Positions 14,730 through 21,679 of a stretch of 21,679 nt of DNA are shown here, one piece after another. Source of the stretch: CAZKUN01 sp964555935 (GTDB lineage Bacteria; Armatimonadota; Zipacnadia; Zipacnadales; VGFC01). The stretch is taken from NCBI GenBank assembly GCA_964555935.1, contig CAZKUN010000159.1, positions 1 through 21,679 on the forward strand, in the 5' to 3' direction. Numbering within the stretch: position 1 is the stretch's first letter; each line of letters opens with the position of its first letter. Position numbers and translations under genes: made by a program. Below the pieces are notes generated by a model. The model did no database searches and was not told the origin of the DNA. It worked only from the letters and a program-made list of their open reading frames with translations.

Positions 14730-14774
14730 GGTGTCATCTTACCCGAACGCCTCGACCGTCAACAAGTCACCCAC

Positions 14775-14792
14775 CATTACAATACTGTAATG
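14775..14792. promoter_or_regulatory. CATTACA-N4-TGTAATG palindrome, likely response-regulator box
   Basis: CATTACA (14775-14781) ATAC TGTAATG (14786-14792) is a perfect 7-bp inverted repeat lying between the divergent response regulator and the Met-rich protein gene. A third GTAATG occurs at 14810-14815, 23 bp from the second. The form TTACA-N4-TGTAA resembles recognition boxes recalled for CusR/CopR/HprR-type regulators, so the box probably controls the two-component genes, the small gene, or both. Confidence 0.7.
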
Positions 14793-14875
14793 AAGGCCCG
14801 CAACCTGGCGTAATGGTGTTAGTGTAGGGTACGGTCGCGCAGGGCCATAATCCGAGAGCCAGGAGGCGCAATCCA

Positions 14876-15229
14876 ATGTCAAGAGACCGCTTAGGTACTG
14901 TTATCGCAGTCATCATGGCCGTCGCCATCGTTGGGCTGGTCGCATACGCGTATGCTCAGGACGGCGAAGAGGTCGCGCAAGGTCGCCCACCCGCCGCGCC
15001 GGGGATGATGCCCGGCCAGCCGCCAATGGGCGGACCGGGGATGATGGGCGGACCGCGCGGAATGATGGGTGGACCGCCGGGCGGAGGGCCGACGATGCAG
15101 GTCGCCGATGGATCCGTCTACGTGATGGCCGGGCCGAAGATCTATCGCCTGGATGGCAAGACGCTGGAGCAGAAGGCCGAGTGGGAGATCCCCCGCCCCG
15201 AGCGGCCGGAGCACCCGCGACCGGAGTAG
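14876..15229 (+). CDS. Small secreted Met/Gly/Pro-rich protein
   Basis: 117 residues from ATG 14876, with AGGAGG at 14861-14866. The N-terminus MSRDRLGTVIAVIMAVAIVG then LVAYAYA is a signal peptide or anchor. The middle is unusually rich in Met-Gly-Pro: methionines at 44, 45, 51, 56, 57, 63 and 64 with pairs spaced by Gly and Pro (GQPPMGGPGMMGGPRGMMGG). The C-terminal part (ADGSVYVMAGPKIYRLDGKT then LEQKAEWEIPRPERP) resembles one blade of a secreted family seen in Planctomycetota and Armatimonadota that ends in a Pro-rich tail. Met pairs can coordinate Cu(I), and the gene sits next to a CusRS-like system, but copper binding is inference. Protein has no His or Cys in the Met-rich part. Confidence 0.85.
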   Translation: MSRDRLGTVIAVIMAVAIVGLVAYAYAQDGEEVAQGRPPAAPGMMPGQPPMGGPGMMGGPRGMMGGPPGGGPTMQVADGSVYVMAGPKIYRLDGKTLEQKAEWEIPRPERPEHPRPE

Positions 15230-15250
15230 CTAGGTTGGAGTTGCAGCTGT

Positions 15251-15324
15251 TAGGAGGGGTTTCAACCCCGACGCCGTTTGCCGTTCCGCGCGTACCCACG
15301 GCGTCGGGGTTGAAACCCCTCCTA
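15251..15324. repeat. REP-like palindromic element, copy 4
   Basis: Arms 15251-15277 and 15298-15324 are perfect over 27 bp (TAGGAGGGGTTTCAACCCCG then ACGCCGT). An extra T breaks the outer CTGTAGG of the left arm (CTGTTAGG). It fills the convergent gap between genes ending at 15229 and 15348; the 20-nt spacer is unrelated to the other copies. Confidence 0.95.
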
Positions 15325-15347
15325 CAGGTGGGTCGGACGCGGCGTGG

Positions 15348-16697
15348 CTACTTCGGCGCGTTCAGCCACTCCGCGATGTCGTTGATCACGACCTCCGCGA
15401 CGTGTGAGGGCTCGAGGTATTCGGCGGGCACGGCCTTGCCCTCGCCCTCGGCGAAGAGGTGGTTGAGGTTCTCGTAGAGCTTGAACGTCACGTCATCGCG
15501 ACCCGCAAGCGCCGCCTTCCACAGATCGAAGTCCACCTCAGTGACCTGATAGTCGCGGCCGCCCTGAATCGCGAGGATGGGGCTCTTCACCTGCTTGACG
15601 ACCTCCGTCGGATCGTAGGCGCGAAGATCCAGCCAATACGCCGGCGGGATCCCGCCAAACAGCGTGTCCGCGGGCGTGTCGAGGGATAGGTCCTCGGCGT
15701 TCGTCGCGTCGACCTGCTTGCGGATACCGGCGAGCACCTCCTGGGCGTCCTTCTCGCTCGTCCCGTCGATCGAGACGATGTACTCGTACTGCTCGATGAT
15801 GATGTCGAGGAACGGGCGCGCGGTGCCGGCCATAATGACAAAGCCAGCGATCTCATCATCTCGCGCGCCGATCCGAGGCACCAGCATCCCGCCGAGGCTG
15901 TGACCGAGGACGTAAACCTGCGTGGCATCCAATACCTCGATCTCCCTCACCGTCGCGACGGCCGCGAGTGCGTCGTCGACGGTCTCCTCATCGACGGTGA
16001 GTTCCTCGTAGATCTCGACGATCTTCGCCTTGTGCTCCTTGGTGCGTTTCTCATACCGCATCACGGCGATGCCCTGGGTGGCGAGACCCTCGGCGAGGTC
16101 GCGGAACGGCCTGTTAGGCCCGATCGTCTCATCGCGGTCTTGGGGGCCCGAGCCATGCACGAGCACGACCACCGGGAACGGACCTTCGCGAGCGGGGAGG
16201 GTGAGCGTCCCGGGCAACTCCCACTCGCCGCCCTCGTTGACATCGACCCCAATCTCGACGAACGCTTCCGGGTCTGCATAGGCTGCGGACTCGTACTCCC
16301 CTTGAGTGGCGCTGCGGGCAATCCAGAGCCCGGTGATCTTGTCCTTCGGGTTGTAGACGAGGCGGATGTCCATGTTCTCGTCGGCGAATTCGCACGTCAC
16401 GACCACATGGTTATAGCCCTGGTCGACGACGTTCTGCGAGGCAAGCCTGCCCTTGTATTCGCCTGAGCCGGCAACCGTCTTGGCCCACGTCTCGTTCAGC
16501 GCCTCCGCCGACATGACTGACGACATGATGGCGTCGAAGCTCTCGACGCACTCATCGAACTCGTCGGCGGCCATCCCGTCGACGAACGCCTCGGCGAGCG
16601 GCACCAACTCGGGCTTGGCCGTAACCGGGCCCGTTTGACGGCACGACGCGAGGCACGGCGCCAGCACGATGCACAGCAGGGGGGCTAACCGTCTCAT
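15348..16697 (-). CDS. Alpha/beta-hydrolase lipoprotein with DUF3887-like N-terminus
   Basis: 449 residues from ATG 16697, with GAGGAGA (complement) about 10 nt upstream; the frame extends to 16823 but this start gives a clean lipoprotein signal. MRRLAPLLCIVLAPCLASC ends at C19 after a lipobox (LASC), so the protein is probably lipid-anchored. Residues about 30-130 resemble DUF3887 (AFVDGMAADEFDECVESFDA). The alpha/beta-hydrolase region has the nucleophile elbow GHSLGG with S267, an acid at D382 (GGRDYQV) and H413 (NLNHLF). An oxyanion region near HGSGPQDRD also fits. Likely an esterase or peptidase-like hydrolase; substrate unknown. It is divergent from the secreted protein gene at 16884. 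Confidence 0.92.
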   Translation of the reverse strand: MRRLAPLLCIVLAPCLASCRQTGPVTAKPELVPLAEAFVDGMAADEFDECVESFDAIMSSVMSAEALNETWAKTVAGSGEYKGRLASQNVVDQGYNHVVVTCEFADENMDIRLVYNPKDKITGLWIARSATQGEYESAAYADPEAFVEIGVDVNEGGEWELPGTLTLPAREGPFPVVVLVHGSGPQDRDETIGPNRPFRDLAEGLATQGIAVMRYEKRTKEHKAKIVEIYEELTVDEETVDDALAAVATVREIEVLDATQVYVLGHSLGGMLVPRIGARDDEIAGFVIMAGTARPFLDIIIEQYEYIVSIDGTSEKDAQEVLAGIRKQVDATNAEDLSLDTPADTLFGGIPPAYWLDLRAYDPTEVVKQVKSPILAIQGGRDYQVTEVDFDLWKAALAGRDDVTFKLYENLNHLFAEGEGKAVPAEYLEPSHVAEVVINDIAEWLNAPK

Positions 16698-16883
16698 GGG
16701 GGCAGTCTCCTCAATAGCTAGTGCGCCTTGGGGCAGCGGCTCACCTGCCGCCTGCGGGAGGGTTTCAGCGGCGAAACTCGATGTCTGAGCTTCCACGACG
16801 GCGTTCGCCGCCGGCGTCCCCATGGACCCCTCCGCACGACCAAGCGTATAACCTTACTAGAGGCAACGAGGGAGGGGACGATA

Positions 16884-17606
16884 ATGATAGGCAGATATGG
16901 GATATTCGTGACGGTCTGTCTGATGCTGACGTGCGCCGCGAGCGCGCAGCGCGTGCTCATCGTTGAAGATACCGGCGTATTGAGGATCAAGGGTGGCGAC
17001 AGCATTGTCGCATCGATCGAGGTGAACTGTCACGGACCTGAGTGGACGCTTGGCACTCAGAGCGAAGGCGTGGCGCAGGTCCGGAGAATCAGCGACACCG
17101 AGACGCTCATCACCGGCCGCGTTCCTGTTGCGGGAACGACGGACGGGTCGGTCGAGTACGAGCAGCGGGTCACGCAGCGCGAGGGTGCGATCGAGATCGA
17201 GTATTGGCTGGGTTTCTCCGGGCCGATGGCCATCCATAATCTACAGGTGTCTGAGCTGCTGCCGGCCGAACTCCACGCCGGCACGCGCCTTGAGATTGCG
17301 TATGGCGAGACGGGACGTCGCCGGCTCCTGCTGCCTGTGGCGCTCAACGCCGCGAAGTGGGTGATGGGCACGTTCAAGGGTCACGGCATCACGACCACGC
17401 CGATCGACGGCGAGCCCGTGACCGTCTCGGGCGCCGAAGACAAGATGCCCGGCTTTGAGGTGTACGACTTGCGTCAATGGGAGCGCGACGAGTTCGAGGT
17501 GCGCGTGCCCCTGCTGAGCGACCAGGAGGGTAAGCTCGTCGGCAAGGACACTCACTTCAGTCTGACGCTGACCTTGCCGGGCGAGTACGAGCTGGAGATC
17601 GACTAG
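16884..17606 (+). CDS. Secreted protein of unknown function
   Basis: 240 residues from ATG 16884, with GGAGGGGA at 16871-16878. The open frame begins at 16728 but its first 52 residues overlap the divergent hydrolase gene region and lack a signal. MIGRYGIFVTVCLMLTCAAS then A is a signal peptide with QRVLIVEDTG after it. The rest alternates beta strands with short turns, ending in ...HFSLTLTLPGEYELEID, and looks like a beta-sandwich. I do not recognise the family. It carries a single Cys in the mature chain (VNCHGPEW). A strong hairpin follows 8 nt after its stop. Confidence 0.82.
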   Translation: MIGRYGIFVTVCLMLTCAASAQRVLIVEDTGVLRIKGGDSIVASIEVNCHGPEWTLGTQSEGVAQVRRISDTETLITGRVPVAGTTDGSVEYEQRVTQREGAIEIEYWLGFSGPMAIHNLQVSELLPAELHAGTRLEIAYGETGRRRLLLPVALNAAKWVMGTFKGHGITTTPIDGEPVTVSGAEDKMPGFEVYDLRQWERDEFEVRVPLLSDQEGKLVGKDTHFSLTLTLPGEYELEID

Positions 17607-17614
17607 AACCCAAC

Positions 17615-17643
17615 GAGGCCCTGGCGATCCCCGTCAGGGCCTC
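17615..17643 (+). terminator. Hairpin after the secreted-protein gene
   Basis: GAGGCCCTGGCG (17615-17626) pairs with CGTCAGGGCCTC (17632-17643) around ATCCC, 12 bp with one G-T pair, starting 9 nt after the stop codon at 17606. There is no T-run, so it may act as a weak or Rho-assisted terminator. Confidence 0.6.
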
Positions 17644-17653
17644 TCGGACCTGT

Positions 17654-17689
17654 CACTGTCGCAGGTTGGGTTTCCCGACCCGACGCCGT
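17654..17689. repeat. Diverged half-copy of the REP-like element
   Basis: CACTGTCGCAGGTTGGGTTTC (first 20 shared in layout) then CCGACCCGACGCCGT matches the arm CACTGTAGGAGGGGTTTCAACCCCGACGCCGT with changes and an insertion of CGC. It keeps the CACTGT lead-in, the GGGTTTC core and the ACCC-GACGCCGT end, but has no opposite arm nearby. Confidence 0.55.
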
Positions 17690-17760
17690 CCGCTCGAAAG
17701 GCCCCCACCTGGACCACGGAGAAGGTGCGCCCACACCCGTGCGAGGGGAGGCGAACCGCG

Positions 17761-20193
17761 ATGCTGATCCGCGCGTACCTGGTGGTTGCCGCTGTGGCGG
17801 CTCCCGCCGCGTCGATGACGTACGAGTGCGTGACGCCGCCTAACTACTGGGGCTGGAAGGGCCCGCGTCATGGCGACACCGGGCAACTGGCGGACGAACA
17901 GATCCTCGACTCGTGGATCGACGCTGAAGGCGACCCATTCTATTCCGTGCCAAGCGTCGCGGGTTGGTCGTCCATCGACCCCGTGGTCATCGTGTTTGAC
18001 CTGGGGGAAGCGCGCGTCATCGAGAGCGTTGGTCTGCATTCCGTTCTCTCGCCATGGGGCCCGTGGTGGCCCGCGGAGGTCGCGGTCCTCCTCAGCGACG
18101 ACGGCCTCGACTTCCATCTCGCTGGATCACCGACGACACCGTCGCCCGAGCAACTGTCTCCCCCTCTGACGCCGGACGCCGTGCAGGCGGGAATCGACCG
18201 CATCATGGCCGATCGAGGCCTCGCCCCGACGACCCATTGGTGGCGGACGGAGCCTATGGCCGAGCGTGGGCGCTACGTCAGCCTGATCATGGCCCCGCAT
18301 CCGTCCACGGGCACCATCGTGCTCGACGAAATAGAGATCCTCTCGGCCGAAGCCGACCTCCCCGCGCCCGCAGCTCCCGCGCGGACGTTCAGCGAGGGCA
18401 AGGGCGGCTGGCGCAGCTACCTGCTCTCCAGAGCCATCGATGAGCGCATAGCGCTTGACATCACGGGCCTTGCCGAGAAAGCGAACGCGCTGGGGGCGCC
18501 TGGCGCCTTCCATGCGAGCCTGCGGACGCTTCGCGAGCAGAGCGAGAGTTCCCCCGTGCCGCAAGTTGGGGATTTCCGTGCAATCCTGCCGCTCAACGGG
18601 CTGCACCGCGGTGTCTTCAGACTCCAGGCAGATCTGTGGCGCTCCGACGGTGGGCCCGAGGTCCGCGTTTGGCAGAGCCACCGGTGGGACCCGCTCGGTC
18701 CCCTCACTGACCCCCGCGTGGAGGAGCCGCGCGTCCGCATCGTCATGGCTCAGAACGCGGTACGGTCCGACGTGCTCAACATCAGCAACACCGGCCACGC
18801 CGATGCCTCCGCGCGACTCACGTTGCGGGGGCTGCCGGAAGACAACATCGATGTCTTCGAGGTCCTCACTGTCGATACGAAGGCCACGGTCCCCGTGACA
18901 GCGGCGATGCTTCCCGCGGCCGAGAGCGAGGGCGCCTACGTGGTCGATGTGCCGGCGGGGATGACTCGTCAGATCTGGCTCCGCTGCTCGTCCAAAGACC
19001 TGCTGGCCCGGACCTACACGGGCAAGATTCGGTTGGAGCGCGCGGGCGTGAGGACAGACATCCCGGCGTCGATCGAGGTCGTGCCCGTTCGACTGCCCGA
19101 CCGCTCCTCCCTTAGCGTCGGCGGCTGGGACTACGCGATCGATAATTCGTACGGGGTCACGGCGGAGAACCGCGACGAATTCGTGAGCGTCCTGCGGGAG
19201 TACGGCGTCAACGTTCCCTGGGCGTCGTCATCGGTCATGCCGCATGGCAATTACGCCGACGACGGGGGGCTCGCCGAGCCGCCATCGCGCGAGACCATGG
19301 ATCGGTGGCTCGAGATGTGGCCCGATGCGCGGCAGTACTGCGTCTTCGCCGACTCGGGACAACTGGCCCCCGACACGCCAAGCCGCGAGGCCAAACTCGA
19401 GTCGTGGGCGCGGGACTGGGCCGCATACCTCGACGCGAAGGGGATCGCGCCAGAGCGGCTCGCCATACTGCTGCGCGATGAGCCGACGAACGAGGGCGAT
19501 CTGCGCGTGATCCTGGAGACCGGCCGGGCGATCAAGCGAGGCGCTCCGGGCGTGAGAATCTGGAACGACATCCACTTCGCCGATCCTGGCAAGGCGCCCG
19601 CCGTGCTCGCTGAGGTGATGCGCGAGGCGTGTGACATCCAGTGCATCAACCGCCGGCATTACCAGCTCGACCCGGAAGCCAATGACGCGTTCATCGCCCA
19701 ACACGCCCGCGAGGGGTTGGAGTGGTGGACCTACACGGCGGGCGCGAACACGCGCGTGGCGGACCCGTACGTGTGTTGGGTGCTCCAGGCGTGGTTCTGC
19801 TTCGACAAGGGGATGACGGGCTCGCATTACTGGGCGTTCGGCGACGACGGAGACGGGTCCTCGTGGAACGAATACCTGGCCCCGCGAAGCGGGCACTCCC
19901 CGCTCTACCTGACGCCCGATTCCGTCGTCACGAGCAAGTACATGGAGGCCCTGCGGGAGGGGCTTCAGGACTACGAACTGCTGCTGATGCTGAGGCGGGC
20001 TTTAGGTGAGCGAGGGGGCGACACGCAAGGCCGCCTCACGCTGGACGAGCGCGTGCAGCAGGTGCTGGCCGTGGATGACGAGGCGCGTTGGGAGTGGAGC
20101 GCCCGGAAGGACCGCGCGGTTGCGGATCGAGTCCGGGAGAGCGTGCTCGAGGATCTGCGCGCGCTCGGTGCCGGAGGGGAAGGGCCTCGATGA
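17761..20193 (+). CDS. DUF4091 / GH123-like secreted glycoside hydrolase
   Basis: 810 residues from ATG 17761, preceded by GAGGGGAGG; the frame begins at 17725 with no such site. MLIRAYLVVAAVAAPAASM is a signal peptide. Residues about 60-200 look like a discoidin/F5-8C-type carbohydrate-binding domain (VVIVFDLGEARVIESVGLHS, AEVAVLLSDDGLDFHLAGSP). A beta-rich middle region follows. A catalytic-type barrel occupies about 420-700: LAILLRDEPTNEG has the paired D573-E574, matching the Asp-Glu dyad of GH123, and WWTYTAGANTRVADPYVCWV and GSHYWAFGDDGDG follow. The ending SKYMEALREGLQDYELLLML is the hallmark of DUF4091. Probably acts outside the cell on an amino-sugar-containing glycan; substrate unproven. 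Its stop overlaps the next start as ATGA. Confidence 0.9.
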   Translation: MLIRAYLVVAAVAAPAASMTYECVTPPNYWGWKGPRHGDTGQLADEQILDSWIDAEGDPFYSVPSVAGWSSIDPVVIVFDLGEARVIESVGLHSVLSPWGPWWPAEVAVLLSDDGLDFHLAGSPTTPSPEQLSPPLTPDAVQAGIDRIMADRGLAPTTHWWRTEPMAERGRYVSLIMAPHPSTGTIVLDEIEILSAEADLPAPAAPARTFSEGKGGWRSYLLSRAIDERIALDITGLAEKANALGAPGAFHASLRTLREQSESSPVPQVGDFRAILPLNGLHRGVFRLQADLWRSDGGPEVRVWQSHRWDPLGPLTDPRVEEPRVRIVMAQNAVRSDVLNISNTGHADASARLTLRGLPEDNIDVFEVLTVDTKATVPVTAAMLPAAESEGAYVVDVPAGMTRQIWLRCSSKDLLARTYTGKIRLERAGVRTDIPASIEVVPVRLPDRSSLSVGGWDYAIDNSYGVTAENRDEFVSVLREYGVNVPWASSSVMPHGNYADDGGLAEPPSRETMDRWLEMWPDARQYCVFADSGQLAPDTPSREAKLESWARDWAAYLDAKGIAPERLAILLRDEPTNEGDLRVILETGRAIKRGAPGVRIWNDIHFADPGKAPAVLAEVMREACDIQCINRRHYQLDPEANDAFIAQHAREGLEWWTYTAGANTRVADPYVCWVLQAWFCFDKGMTGSHYWAFGDDGDGSSWNEYLAPRSGHSPLYLTPDSVVTSKYMEALREGLQDYELLLMLRRALGERGGDTQGRLTLDERVQQVLAVDDEARWEWSARKDRAVADRVRESVLEDLRALGAGGEGPR

Positions 20194-21584
20194 AACTCAG
20201 CGCGTCGCCGCAACTGTTTGTCGACTTCGAGCGCGTCGATAACGCCCACGCCAGCGGGCGACTGAAGCGCATGCGAGGCGTCGAGAGGGTGTTCCATCAG
20301 GCGACGCACCACCCCCATCCCGTGCTGACGCCCGAGATGCCGTGGGAGCGCCGCGGGTTCACGACGTCCGTCGTCTTCGACGAAGACGCGGGCCTGCTGA
20401 AGATGTGGTACCTCACCGGGATCGAGGACGGGCGGCACGTGACATGCTACGCCGAAAGCGATGACGGCTACGCGTGGCGCCGGCCTGAGCTGGGGCTGCA
20501 CGAACACGCCGGCAGCGCGGCCAACAACATTGTGATCCCGCCCGACCATCACGAGGGCCAGGACCACTGGGAATCGGTGCTGCTGGATGATATGGACCCG
20601 GACCCATCCCGCCGCTACAAGGCTCTCGGCTGGTCGAGCTTCGACTGGGATGGGCCGATGGCTGGGATCTACACGGCGGTGTCCGGCGATGGTCTCACGT
20701 GGACCCACGCGCCAGACCCGATCTTCCGCTTCCATCCGCGACCTGGCACGGACGACCTCGGGCCGGTTGGGGACGCGCACTGCCTGATGATCGACCCGCT
20801 CGCGAAGCGCTACGTGGCCTTCCTGCGCGACCTGCCCCACCGATCCGTCTCTTTCAGCGATGACTTCATCACCTGGACGCCCCCGGAGCGCGCCATCACC
20901 TCGCAGCACTGGGCTGACCACCTCTACAGCAATACGGGCTTCGTCTATGGCGACCAGTACCTGGGATTGCTCTCGGTCTTCGATTTGCGGCCGGAACGCC
21001 GTGACATGACGTGCGAGCTGATCGCCAGCCGCGATGGGCGGCACTGGGATCGCTGCCCGGCCCAGGCCCCCCTGCTGGAGTGCGGCGGGATCGGCGAGTG
21101 GGATCGCTTCATGTGCCACAACGGCGGGTCGCCGCCCGTCCGCGTGGGGGATCGGTTGCTGATCTACTTCCGTGGCGGCTCGATGCGGCATGGCCCGTAC
21201 GAGGGTGACGATGACGGTGGCGGACACGGCGGGGTGGGCGTGGCGACGCTCCGTGTCGACGGGTTTGCATCGCTCGAGGCCAGTTTCAGCGGGGGCGAGG
21301 TCATCACGACGCCGTGGGAGATGGACGGAGGCGAGCTGCTCTTGAATGCCAAGTGCGACTACGGTGAGATTCGCGCGGAGTTGCTCGACGAAGAGGGGCG
21401 GGCGCTCGACGGCTACGCCGCGGATGAGTGCGTCCCCTTGCGCGCCGATGGCGTCGACTTGCTCGTCCGATGGGCGGGGTGCCCCAGCCTTCCGGCCTTG
21501 CCGGGCAAGGGCGTGAGGATTCGGCTGGTGTTGACGAACGCCCGGCTATACTCATACCGTCGCGGTGCCCACTCGCCATCGTAG
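20190..21584 (+). CDS. Glycosidase-like propeller protein with shared C-terminal domain
   Basis: 464 residues from ATG 20190, which overlaps the TGA of the GH123-like gene (20191-20193) and has GGAGGGGA at 20173-20180, so the two are coupled. No signal peptide. Propeller motifs include CYAESDDGYAWRRPELGLHE, TAVSGDGLTWTHAPDPIFRF, PHRSVSFSDDFITWTPPERA and IASRDGRHWDRCP, in the GH32/43-like layout. The C-terminal domain (IRAELLDEEGRALDGYAADE, then VDLLVRWAGCP and VRIRLVLTNARLYSYR) is the counterpart of that in the 2474-4081 protein. A cytoplasmic partner of the secreted GH123-like protein is plausible but inferred. Catalytic residues are not assignable with confidence. Confidence 0.9.
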   Translation: MKLSASPQLFVDFERVDNAHASGRLKRMRGVERVFHQATHHPHPVLTPEMPWERRGFTTSVVFDEDAGLLKMWYLTGIEDGRHVTCYAESDDGYAWRRPELGLHEHAGSAANNIVIPPDHHEGQDHWESVLLDDMDPDPSRRYKALGWSSFDWDGPMAGIYTAVSGDGLTWTHAPDPIFRFHPRPGTDDLGPVGDAHCLMIDPLAKRYVAFLRDLPHRSVSFSDDFITWTPPERAITSQHWADHLYSNTGFVYGDQYLGLLSVFDLRPERRDMTCELIASRDGRHWDRCPAQAPLLECGGIGEWDRFMCHNGGSPPVRVGDRLLIYFRGGSMRHGPYEGDDDGGGHGGVGVATLRVDGFASLEASFSGGEVITTPWEMDGGELLLNAKCDYGEIRAELLDEEGRALDGYAADECVPLRADGVDLLVRWAGCPSLPALPGKGVRIRLVLTNARLYSYRRGAHSPS

Positions 21585-21621
21585 GTCGAGTCTCCGCGAC
21601 GCCGTGATCCGTACCGTGCCT

Positions 21622-21656
21622 GCGGGTCTCCCGACCCGCGCCGTTCCTAGAACGGC
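21622..21656. other. Two adjacent small hairpins at the 3' end
   Basis: GCGGGTC (21622-21628) TCCC GACCCGC (21633-21639) is followed directly by GCCGTTC (21640-21646) CTA GAACGGC (21650-21656). The pair lies 38 nt after the stop at 21584 and may terminate the operon; the first resembles common REP-like sequences. The remaining bases to 21679 show nothing further. Confidence 0.55.
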
Positions 21657-21679
21657 ATCTGCGAGACCGACTGACTCAC

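Noticed and set aside
14199..14813. A 204-aa plus-strand frame across the response regulator
   Set aside because: Antisense to a clear receiver plus winged-helix protein.
2318..15324. A CRISPR array
   Set aside because: The four repeats are kilobases apart, each is a full palindrome with its own inner spacer, and no cas gene is present.
15900..16466. A 188-aa plus-strand frame across the hydrolase gene
   Set aside because: Antisense to the lipoprotein hydrolase, whose GHSLGG and lipobox settle the strand.
19971..21227. A 418-aa open frame on the minus strand
   Set aside because: It is a shadow of the GH-like genes on the plus strand, which have Shine-Dalgarno sites, an ATGA overlap and family motifs.

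Overview
The window is GC-rich bacterial chromosome with tightly packed genes, strong Shine-Dalgarno sites, many secreted proteins and no transposase, phage or CRISPR genes. The best taxonomic clue is a type II secretion/prepilin-like protein. Its N-terminus (GFTLIELLVVIAIIAILASI, then FPVFSRAREKARQASC and MYTDDYDEILP) is typical of Armatimonadota. The carbohydrate-active genes and a FIST/hydrazine-synthase-like propeller protein are also common in Planctomycetota, Lentisphaerota and Hydrogenedentota, so the assignment to Armatimonadota or a neighbouring uncultured lineage is an inference.

Layout. (1) 1-2295 (-): a large secreted protein, cut by the window edge, with FIST, concanavalin-like and TolB/HZS-like propeller regions. 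Two copies of a palindromic repeat sit inside its reading frame. (2) 2474-4081 (+): a glycosidase-like propeller protein with a Tat signal, convergent with (3) 4191-5294 (-), a URO-D-superfamily protein. (4) 5336-9177 (-): a run of small membrane and secreted proteins: a possible 23-aa microprotein, a glycine-zipper protein, two paralogous LolA-like secreted proteins flanking a bPH2-domain membrane protein, a 3-TM protein coupled to an XRE regulator, and a second glycine-zipper protein. The XRE gene has a perfect 15-bp inverted-repeat operator on its promoter. (5) 9271-9984 (-): the prepilin-like protein. (6) 10181-11261 (+): two tandem AhpD/CMD-like proteins. (7) 11425-12405 (+): a second glycosidase-like protein. 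(8) 12604-14729 (-): an OmpR-family two-component system, divergent from a small Met/Gly/Pro-rich secreted protein at 14876-15229 (+). A CATTACA-N4-TGTAATG palindrome between them resembles copper-regulator boxes. (9) 15348-16697 (-): an alpha/beta-hydrolase lipoprotein, divergent from (10) a secreted protein of unknown function (16884-17606). (11) 17761-21584 (+): a translationally coupled pair of a DUF4091/GH123-like protein and a third glycosidase-like propeller.

Four copies of a 73-97 bp palindromic element (arms built on TAGGAGGGGTTTCAACCCCG) lie between genes, mostly at gene 3' ends. In two cases the element supplies the stop codon of the neighbouring gene. A diverged half-copy lies at 17654-17689. 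A different palindrome family, built around GACGTC, is the one translated within the first gene.

Functionally the window looks like saccharide-use and envelope-maintenance genes of a bacterium with a large secretome. No single metabolic pathway is complete here. The observations most worth following are the in-frame palindromes, the XRE-controlled membrane cassette with its operator and apparently leaderless promoter, and the possible copper-responsive module. No gene-free stretch exceeds about 200 bases, and I see no rRNA or tRNA.
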